Assembly: GCA_964036195.1 (NCBI GenBank)
Contig: OZ038450.1
Location: 26,910,794 to 26,974,793 of the forward strand
Source: Sphaerolaimus hirsutus
Taxonomy: Eukaryota > Nematoda > Chromadorea > Monhysterida > Sphaerolaimidae
Length of the DNA stretch: 64,000 nucleotides
Reading direction: 5' to 3'
The notes beneath the pieces are model-generated. The model did no database searches, was not told where the DNA came from, and saw only the letters and a list, made by a program, of their open reading frames with translations. This document shows positions 58,401 to 64,000 of the stretch, piece after piece (the first letter of the stretch is position 1; each line of letters begins with the position of its first letter). A program made the translations under genes and the position numbers.

Positions 58401-61400
58401 AGAAAACAGCACGCCCCCGAATGCTTTTAGTGTTTACGGCCAGGGCACCCAGACCGCTCTGCATTGCCAGTGCGCTGTAGTCGTGGTGGTGGGCAGCGAC
58501 TGGTTTGTGCATGACATCGAATTTGGACAAGTGCGCTGCGTTTTTCCGCGCGGCCGCTGCACCGAGTTGACCGAGACGCACATTCTCGACGAGGCGAATT
58601 TGCCCGCGGAGGATACCGCTCGTGTCAGCCGGAATTATGGCGACATTGCAGCCTATAATCGCGAGCCGCCCCAAGCGGACACCGTCGAGTGGAAGACGTG
58701 GATGCTGGTGTGTCAACTGAACGGGATTTACTATGGGTGGACGACGCCCCCGGTTGACAGACTACTGCCCACGCTGGCCGCCGACATGTGCCCCCTTGAG
58801 GAGGCCCTGTTTGACCTGCAAGTCCAAGGGGCACAGCCGGATGAAATTGAAGCGCTAAACTATTTCCACGCTGTGATCATGCATGTCGGTCTGGTAGAGC
58901 CTCGCGCCTTGCCAGCTCCCGATGACCCCCGCCGGCGCATTTTGAACCCTGACGAGTCGGTAGATGAAGGGATGTCCTCAGCCGCCCCTAGCGTAGTGGG
59001 ACAGCTGGAAATTGTAGTCCCAATGGAGGTCGCGGCCGGCGAGGAGCAGTCCGATGCGGGTGTCTCGGCTGACCACGTTCCGGCTAGCTGGTCCCAAGAG
59101 GTGGAGGCCGCGAACCGGGCCGAGGGCACCTATAGACTCCGCATCGTACCCCTCCAGCCGGTGCGCAACCAGCTCGCTAAGGAAGTGTTTGAATGCGCAA
59201 TTGACGATAGAATTCGCGCCGTAGCAGGGACATTGCTTGGTCACGACGACTCAGGGGACAAAGAAAGGCTGGACGCGCTGGGTTTTTCTAAAACAGCGGT
59301 GTGGTCATCATTTGGCCTGGTTGAACCCTTAGAACCGGCAGCGTATTTGGTGCCGGAACTGGGAGACGACCCCTTTGACGGTTTTGGACTGATTCCAGTC
59401 CGCGACGCCTACGTGCCACCGGCTGCACTTATCCAGCCAGACGGCGAGGTCCAAGTGGCCCCGGTTAACCCGGCCGTGAATAGCTTTCACACGCACGAGC
59501 AGGGTCGGCAGTTTTTCCGCAAGCAAAATGTCCCGTACATTAGGCTCGAAACAGGGTTGGTTCTGGGGATTATGGACAGCACCCCTTACTTCTACTGTGA
59601 GGTCCCTATTGAGAGTCGCATGATTGACGTTTGGCGCCGGGAGGCCTGGCTACCCATGACGCAGCATTGGGATGATCTGCTCCCAGGACACATCGCGCAG
59701 TTGTTTAGCATCTTTTGCCAATATTATGCGGCAACGATGCAAGGGGAAGACGTTCGACCGTTCTTCAACTTGGAGACTAAACAACTGCAGTTGGTGCGGA
59801 ATGCAGGGCTCCCACCTGCAGCGTCAGGGGAGGCCGAGTTGAATTACTGGCTGGCAAATGCGTTTGGGCCGGCTGAACGCGCCCGCTTAGTGGCCGTCGC
59901 GAGGAGCAGAGGGCATTATGACCCTGACTGGTCCCCGCGACACCCGTTGAGGAGGCCCATGAGCGAGTGGCTCCAGCCGGAGCAAACGTACGCGCCTGGT
60001 TGGGAAAGGCTACACATTGAAAGCGTGCCCCTCCCGCTCCGCCCCCTTTATGTTGAGATGCTTATGAGCCTCAGCTTGGACGAATCTCGGTACACCTCTA
60101 ATGCGGGACGCACCTTGCGTTGCTTCCTCGACAACTTCAGCGACAAACCGCCCTTGACCTTGGAAGTCCCTGTGCCGCCCAACGTTTTCACTGACTCGGA
60201 TGAGGTACGGCCTGTTCTGCCAATAGGACACCGCTACTTTAGCGGCGGCGTGAACACGACACTGACCAGGTGCATTTTGAACTGGCTGTCGTTTTGGCGC
60301 AACCAGCGGGAACTCTTGCGTGTGTTGGTGCTCTCAAACGAACAGTGGGCGGCATATCGTGTGCGCTTCCCTGAGGCGCCACGAACCTGGGCCAGATGGC
60401 TGGCCCGACCTCGGCAAACTGATCTGAACCAGTTGCGGGCGATGCTTGACAAGACTCAGGACGAGTTTACGGCCTTCTTGTTGCGCGCGAAGATCGTGTG
60501 TGCGATTGTTAAGAGACCCTCTGACCTTGTCTTGCAACCCGTGTTGAACACATCTTTAGGTCGTTGGCTCGACTTTCGGTTGTACATCCTACGGCTGCTG
60601 GCACTGGACGGGAGTCCCGGCTTGGGGCGACCGGACGTGCACGCAGGCGTGGGTACGATATCGATTGGCGATTACCACGCATATCTATTCTTCTCCGGAG
60701 ACAGTCCGTTGGGAAACTTCTTTAGTGCCCCTATCCCACTAATGGGTGATCTGTACGTGCCGTCATCTGAGCACTTGTATCACGCTCTGCAGTTGATCTT
60801 TAGCGGGGATCACGATCTAATTGTGCCCCTGCTCAGACACTCGGAGCCTAGGCGCTGCAAGTCTCAGATGACGTCCTGGCGTAGGGAGGGTAGAATCGCC
60901 AACTGGAAACTGAAGCAGCAGGAGTGGCACAACTGCGGTCTTGCCGTCGCGGCCATGCACGCTGTTTTGAGATTCAAATTGGCGACCTGCCCGGCCTACC
61001 GGAACGCCCTCGTCAACAACCCCGATTCGATCTTTATTGAGGCAAGTCCGCATGACCCGTTCTGGGGTATTAAGCAAGGCATGAACGACCGGACTCTTTG
61101 GACAAACGTAGAGACGTGGGGTGACAACTACCTGGGACGGTTGCATATGACTATGGCGGAGCAGTTAGCGCGCGAACCCGTGCAGCGTCCGTGGCCCGTT
61201 CTGAGTCTAAACGAGTTGGCGATGTCCATTCTGGCGAAATGCAGAGGCGCCGTCCAACGGCCGCGACCGCTCCAACCGCTGTCCACTGAACTTGTTGATA
61301 GGATCGCACGGTGCAGGGCGGTTCGACGGTATGCTCCCAACGAAATTCCGCCAACTATCATGACGGTGCAGTTTGTTCAAGGCCAAGATCCAATCATTGC

Positions 61401-61536
61401 GAGTAGACAACAGGTGGAATTGGGCCAGCGTCCCATTCCACAACTCGCAGTAATCGAACGCGAGCATAATCTGCCGCGAGGTGCCAACAAGGCCAGCCGC
61501 AGGATGCACCGCCTGCGCCAGGCTCGCACTAAGTAG
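55489..61536 (+). CDS. 2,015-aa protein with C-terminal NADAR-like domain
   Basis: One intact ORF from ATG 55489 (context ACAATGG) to TAG 61534. Residues 1-1720 match no family I can name. The C-terminal part, about 1727-1893, fits NADAR (YbiA/DUF1768), proteins acting on ADP-ribose or NAD-derived compounds: FFSGDSPLGNFFSAPI, then YVPSSEHLYHALQLIFSG (Glu1761), the run AVAAMHAVLRFK, IEASPHDPFWG (Trp1859) and LGRLHMTMAEQL, in family order. There is an unusual insertion before the WG motif's Gly/Asn segment. A middle region, about 870-1010, has a weak OTU-protease-like pattern. No signal peptide or clear membrane segment. The ORF is GC-rich compared with the left half of the window. It lies between hairpin 10 and the nine-hairpin array, so probably belongs to the same element as gag-pol. 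Confidence 0.8.
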   Translation: MAQAHASTSVYNDDGVLWDVPHRDGVIRRSLGTLDSPDSVSVSSTVFELGNHIANFSPTAFEETLDSRNYRLLDQALLKDANAFLRTCKLPTLGDAPNRLCEVLTFNAARGLPPKLFVTPRRSDDWRLADADVTGRQLAEQMLTAVRNHASTIRSTKREVVAAVATFIPEMFLQPVNEPGRQRFGFRSLLDYTPEDPFDGWMHTRPAFVRKFKQIWSCYPGDPIVQVFIQNARQLENLGDHLPSMGQDQPSAISILLGYKKPRHTRDKDPFLVSLCFPNRVVVHVPIALLRSTTNDWTPLAGKLLFAWGDPRAVRLYASEAERATLIGMSGTPPPPCNTTGVTTTTTQWLSCIPVLEKLLLITEELRVEHKDDCTDISVEVLVAAAWQLFSGQTLKCPIGSKHTPIDIVEVQVNDAWFANASSPAPRDLQASLETQGYRAQTILDLFIFACWNSIRSPVARPIEAVDHFRSISDDGGTGFMPTHQLDVVGHRLSHRYPPKQLRRASNAFCECNQKSAPSDPQLNWLEDLVVTYLGRVLYRLLTDRSLTTWTWPQRGGMPTTGPQWCRWLQELRDVWSFSEVAVRILRRLREIVPCVLTSMLASYLAAGNRATPKLLIALLPQIFQYVNWFFLMLIRDDEPSMETMMSVHIRTLWRELKIASSVTPTDGGPPTLAVALDLDQLRVFGSTDAPMSALRWKLAAPLSPTLLSYTRCFLEWMNYARFQQHPDIAYKPQPHPLLPADAYARATFLLWQGPAPYRYDEPELEFDEDLSNHQLRGLPRIDHAAVYGDVRARLEAVGEGRLYDTTPLATVLDFSARTKACGPVPMASIHNVRTHPLLRWQLPTNPWANPRSDFGRAHVGVPPLRILNSRSWSFLNHGRGAWDTVAASEGVFYLLPLCAGTLSPLLACMHILRQAHAPSADFPARLLATACAMANVEWLDVVTGRAEVPRRCWLSTLAIHYGIPTVLLYSENSTPPNAFSVYGQGTQTALHCQCAVVVVVGSDWFVHDIEFGQVRCVFPRGRCTELTETHILDEANLPAEDTARVSRNYGDIAAYNREPPQADTVEWKTWMLVCQLNGIYYGWTTPPVDRLLPTLAADMCPLEEALFDLQVQGAQPDEIEALNYFHAVIMHVGLVEPRALPAPDDPRRRILNPDESVDEGMSSAAPSVVGQLEIVVPMEVAAGEEQSDAGVSADHVPASWSQEVEAANRAEGTYRLRIVPLQPVRNQLAKEVFECAIDDRIRAVAGTLLGHDDSGDKERLDALGFSKTAVWSSFGLVEPLEPAAYLVPELGDDPFDGFGLIPVRDAYVPPAALIQPDGEVQVAPVNPAVNSFHTHEQGRQFFRKQNVPYIRLETGLVLGIMDSTPYFYCEVPIESRMIDVWRREAWLPMTQHWDDLLPGHIAQLFSIFCQYYAATMQGEDVRPFFNLETKQLQLVRNAGLPPAASGEAELNYWLANAFGPAERARLVAVARSRGHYDPDWSPRHPLRRPMSEWLQPEQTYAPGWERLHIESVPLPLRPLYVEMLMSLSLDESRYTSNAGRTLRCFLDNFSDKPPLTLEVPVPPNVFTDSDEVRPVLPIGHRYFSGGVNTTLTRCILNWLSFWRNQRELLRVLVLSNEQWAAYRVRFPEAPRTWARWLARPRQTDLNQLRAMLDKTQDEFTAFLLRAKIVCAIVKRPSDLVLQPVLNTSLGRWLDFRLYILRLLALDGSPGLGRPDVHAGVGTISIGDYHAYLFFSGDSPLGNFFSAPIPLMGDLYVPSSEHLYHALQLIFSGDHDLIVPLLRHSEPRRCKSQMTSWRREGRIANWKLKQQEWHNCGLAVAAMHAVLRFKLATCPAYRNALVNNPDSIFIEASPHDPFWGIKQGMNDRTLWTNVETWGDNYLGRLHMTMAEQLAREPVQRPWPVLSLNELAMSILAKCRGAVQRPRPLQPLSTELVDRIARCRAVRRYAPNEIPPTIMTVQFVQGQDPIIASRQQVELGQRPIPQLAVIEREHNLPRGANKASRRMHRLRQARTK

Positions 61537-61566
61537 CTTTTATCCGACATAGAGGAGCGCAGTGTA

Positions 61567-61629
61567 TGGGTGTCGGGACTAAAGTGCCAAGCCTACGCCC
61601 TTGGGATTGTCCCGGCGCAAATACACCCA
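61567..61629 (+). repeat. CCTACGYC hairpin 11 (3' array)
   Basis: TGGGTGT-CGGGAC pairs with GTCCCG-8 nt-ACACCCA. Inner stem CCAAG/CTTGG; loop CCTACGCC. First copy after the 2,015-aa ORF, 31 nt behind its stop. Confidence 0.85.
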
Positions 61630-61699
61630 ACTCCTTGATGCCTGATCGGTTTTATTTGGCGACTGTGTCGATGGCTATACTTTTATATGAGTTTATTAA

Positions 61700-61748
61700 G
61701 CCGGAGGATTAAAGTCCCAAGCCTACGTCCCTGGGATTATCCAATGGC
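61700..61748 (+). repeat. CCTACGYC hairpin 12 (3' array)
   Basis: GGAT/ATCC next to GCC/GGC outer pairs; inner TCCCAAG/CCTGGGA; loop CCTACGTC. Weakest outer arms of the array. Confidence 0.75.
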
Positions 61749-61807
61749 GACGCCAGATTTATTGAAATTTAACTATGCAGTTATTATTGTCATGACGGCG
61801 CAATGCT

Positions 61808-61858
61808 GTGTTGGGGTCTAAAGTGCTAGACCTACGCCTCTGGGATTGACCCCAGCAC
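61808..61858 (+). repeat. CCTACGYC hairpin 13 (3' array)
   Basis: GTGTTGGGGTC pairs fully with GACCCCAGCAC (one G-T). Inner stem CTAGA/TCTGG; loop CCTACGCC. AATAAA follows at about 61937. Confidence 0.85.
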
Positions 61859-61977
61859 TCCACGGCGGCGTACTGACGAGATCACTGTTTTAAAGCCTCA
61901 CACAGTTGCGCAATTTAAATGCTACTTATCTCTGAGAATAAAAGGGCTCCTTTCTTGCATTGCACGTGCGCTATGAT

Positions 61978-62036
61978 GGCTGACTGGTGAATTAAAGTCC
62001 CAAGCCTACGTCCCTGGGATTATTCTAAGGCCAGCC
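61978..62036 (+). repeat. CCTACGYC hairpin 14 (3' array)
   Basis: GGCTG...GAAT pairs with ATTC...CAGCC. Inner TCCCAAG/CCTGGGA; loop CCTACGTC. Confidence 0.8.
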
Positions 62037-62082
62037 ACATAGTCGCCAGAACCCCGTACTTTATTGACAGCTCTATCGTGTA

Positions 62083-62143
62083 GTGTGCCGTCGGTGGCTG
62101 AAGTGCCAAGCCTACGTCCCTGGGACTGCCACTGGTGGCACAC
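62083..62143 (+). repeat. CCTACGYC hairpin 15 (3' array)
   Basis: GTGTGCC and GTGGC pair with GCCAC and GGCACAC; inner TGCCAAG/CCTGGGA with A-C mismatch; loop CCTACGTC. Confidence 0.85.
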
Positions 62144-62285
62144 GGCATGGTATTGCTGGTCCTTTCAATTTGAGAACCACTCGTTTCGCCCTTGAATTTC
62201 TTTGGTCGCGCATCCAACCAAACAACCTGAAACCGAAAACTGTAACCATTTACTCTTCGGAAACAGCGCCACTTCGCAATACGGT

Positions 62286-62330
62286 CTGGTGCCTAAAGTG
62301 CCAAGCCTACGTCCTTGGGATTGGCACCGG
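62286..62330 (+). repeat. CCTACGYC hairpin 16 (3' array)
   Basis: TGGTGCC pairs with GGCACCG; inner stem CCAAG/CTTGG; loop CCTACGTC. AATAAA follows at about 62374. Confidence 0.85.
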
Positions 62331-62538
62331 CTGTGTAGCGTTGTGGTGCGGAAAACGGGTTAAATAACCTCAGGGAATAAACTAAATGGTCCCAGGATTT
62401 ATTGTCACGCCGCTTGCCTCGTTTGCGATTCTGTATTCCTCATCTTCGCGCAGTTTTCGTCATTCCCCTCACATTTTGGGACCCTTTCCCTTATTCTTGT
62501 CACTTTTGAGTTGCCACAGTGTCACTTCGCAACGCGGT

Positions 62539-62583
62539 CTGGTGCCTAAAATGCCAAGCCTACGCCCTTGGGATTGTCGCCAG
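62539..62583 (+). repeat. CCTACGYC hairpin 17 (3' array)
   Basis: CTGGTG pairs with CGCCAG; inner stem CCAAG/CTTGG; loop CCTACGCC. It and hairpin 16 sit in a tandem duplication of about 250 bp (62271-62522 and 62523-62770). AATAAA follows at about 62629. Confidence 0.85.
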
Positions 62584-62821
62584 CTGTGTAGCGTTGTGGT
62601 GCGTAAGATGGGTTCAAATATTTTCAGGGAATAAAATTAAATGGTCTCAGGATTAATAGTTACGCCGTCCGCCGCATTTGCGATTTTATATCCTTCATTT
62701 TTGCGCATTTTTCTGCCATTTTTACCGCATTTTTTGGGGACTTTTTCCCTATTTTTGCCATTTTTAGTTGCCATTCTGATTTTTTTTGTGTGTGTATGCA
62801 GCAAATTATAGGGGCGCGGTG

Positions 62822-62876
62822 TGTGCGTTGGAACCTAAAGCGCCAAGCCTACGTCCTTGGGGTTGGTATCGACACA
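62822..62876 (+). repeat. CCTACGYC hairpin 18 (3' array)
   Basis: GTGCGTTGGAACC pairs with GGTATCGACACAC at 11 of 13 positions, G-T included. Inner stem CCAAG/CTTGG; loop CCTACGTC. AATAAA follows at about 62899. Confidence 0.85.
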
Positions 62877-62957
62877 CACACACCTAACCCTGGCTTTTAA
62901 ATAAAAGGAAGTCTTCCATTTAGATTGCAATTTTGTACATATTTTTGGGTATCACGT

Positions 62958-63031
62958 CTCTGAGGGCCAGGTCGAGGGGCTAAAGTGCCAAGCCTACGTC
63001 CCTGGGACTGTCCCGTGGCCTGGACCCAGAG
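62958..63031 (+). repeat. CCTACGYC hairpin 19 (3' array, last copy)
   Basis: CTCTGAGGGCCAGGTC pairs with the GGCCTGGACCCAGAG side with small bulges. Inner TGCCAAG/CCTGGGA; loop CCTACGTC. An AATAAA directly follows at 63034-63039 and is the best candidate for the 3' end of the element's transcript. Confidence 0.85.
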
Positions 63032-63033
63032 GC

Positions 63034-63039
63034 AAATAA
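63034..63039 (+). terminator. Poly(A) signal behind the last hairpin
   Basis: AATAAA three bases after the right arm of hairpin 19. Similar signals follow hairpins 13, 16, 17 and 18, so several 3' ends are possible. Confidence 0.5.
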
Positions 63040-63574
63040 AATTCGTGTTTCTTCAAACCGCATAATCTTGAGTTGTTTGAAATATTTCTACCTCGATCAT
63101 ACTGAGTATCGCTGCAAATACTTATCTCGAGTTCTTTATGCCGCTTTTGTATTCTATTTTGCATTTAACAAAAAAATCGCGTGGTCACATTAAGGAGGGC
63201 CCCTGGTTTTACATGTGTATTTAGTATTATCAAGACGGCCCCCGGTCACTGTGTAAATATTTGGACTGGACTCATGGAATTTTGTGCACACAGTCTTCTT
63301 TAAAAATCCAGTGACCTTGAACACTTTCTTTTAAACAGCCACCTGGATAAAGACTTTTGCTTCCCACATTTAAAGTAATCACCAATAACCTTATTGGTTA
63401 TGGCTGGGAACAAATTTTTGCAGTCACATAATGGCTATATTAGTGGAAAACAGTTTAGTTCAGTTTCACTTCAATCTTCATGTTTTTCCAAAATTCTCTC
63501 ATGTTTTTCTTGAAACTTTAACGGAATATTTCTTGGCACAGGAAACATTTTTGCTGCATCTATCTTTCTTGACC
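63040..63574. other. Spacer between the giant element and the next gene
   Basis: No hairpin and no ORF of note. Two short direct similarities (AAGGAGGGCCCCTGG and ACGGCCCCCGG, 63190-63250) are GC-rich islands in AT-rich sequence. The right border of the giant element should lie here, but no terminal repeat was recognised. Confidence 0.4.
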
Positions 63575-64000
63575 ATGGATCAAAATCAAAATGTTGGCCA
63601 CACTCATTGCTTGACAATGTCTGTCATGACTGGCTCACCAAATGTAAATTTCCACGAATTTATGTACCAAGGAGACAATGAAATTGTCATGCGTGTGACC
63701 GCTGGGGAAATGCGGCTCGCACAACCATTTCAACGTGAGCTTGACTGGCAAGATCCCCGTCGTGAAAAGTGAGAATTTTTCATGGGTTCAGTGTAAGAGC
63801 TGTGCACAATGACCAAAATTTCTTTCAGCTTGAGTGAGTCTGTCCTTCTGTGGGGAAGCACGGCTTTTGGAAATGACCAGCCACTGTTGGCAGTAACTGG
63901 CCATGTGGCACCGATCCAACAATGTCAAATTCATGGCACTGGCATCCCAATGCAAGTACCGGCCCATTGCCTATCGAATAGGGAGCCGTCGATTTCACCA
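63575..64000 (+). CDS. 5' part of an unrecognised spliced gene (runs off the right edge)
   Basis: ATG 63575 (context GACCATGG) starts an exon to 63768; an upstream in-frame ATG at 63431 is a weaker alternative. A 60-nt intron (63769-63828, GTGAGA ... TTTCTTTCAG) is followed by an open frame through the window end in the matching phase. The product begins MDQNQNVGHTHCLTMSVMTG, with QRELDWQDPRREK before the splice and LLWGSTAFGNDQPLLAVTGH after it. No signal peptide from ATG 63575; no family recognised. The intron length matches the one at 16462-16522. Confidence 0.5.

Noticed and set aside
62083-62367. 94-codon frame across hairpins 15 and 16 as a gene
   Set aside because: It is explained by the hairpin modules; the peptide LKCQAYVPG is the hairpin read in one frame, and no independent coding signal is seen.
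39846-63031. The CCTACGYC hairpins as a known self-cleaving ribozyme (hammerhead, twister, HDV) or as a CRISPR array
   Set aside because: They lack the CTGATGA/GAAA core of hammerheads, the multi-stem layout of twister and HDV, and the constant repeat plus unique-spacer pattern of CRISPR. They are single-loop hairpins with changing stems.

Overview
The window is nuclear DNA of a eukaryote, most likely an invertebrate animal. It has TATA-box promoters, short GT-AG introns of 60-91 nt, AATAAA poly(A) signals, tRNA genes with Pol III-type trailers, and a dense nested population of transposons. I cannot name the species. Ordinary host genes are few: two related small secreted-peptide genes (29.2-29.5 kb, minus strand; 34.3-34.6 kb, plus strand), a small two-exon gene near 16.4 kb, exon-like blocks near 19.4-21.2 kb, two tRNA-Arg(UCU) genes at 30.4-30.8 kb, and the first two exons of an unrecognised gene at the right edge.

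Left part (1-39.8 kb). A Ty3/gypsy-like element lies on the minus strand; its gag-protease-RT is one long ORF up to about 5.3 kb, and RNase H and integrase continue past a frameshift to the left edge. The rest is mostly DNA-transposon debris. At least five families of hAT-like elements have 8-bp target duplications, often nested: a three-level stack at 21.9-25.8 kb encloses a BEL/Pao reverse-transcriptase fragment. There are two long-inverted-repeat elements with 9-bp duplications (MULE-like), a Tc1/mariner-like element, and many copies of a TA-flanked MITE ending CCGTATTTCC.

Right part (39.8-63.05 kb). This is the most unusual region. Two huge plus-strand ORFs lie here: a gag-pol polyprotein of about 3,736 aa (Ty3/gypsy-type protease, RT, RNase H and integrase behind about 1,500 aa of unrecognised N-terminal sequence), then a 2,015-aa protein that ends in a NADAR-like domain. 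A family of at least 19 extended hairpins, all in the same orientation, is spread over the whole 23 kb: in the 5' leader, inside the coding sequence, between the ORFs, and as a nine-copy array behind the second ORF. Each copy has a nearly invariant 8-nt loop (CCTACGYC), an inner stem that changes in a compensating way, and outer arms that differ from copy to copy but are complementary within a copy. The shared hairpin suggests that leader, polyprotein, NADAR protein and trailer belong to one replicating unit, a giant retroelement or an integrated retrovirus-like genome. I found no pair of LTRs, so this unity is inferred.

All coordinates, motif matches and target duplications were read by eye. 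No database search, folding program or alignment was run.
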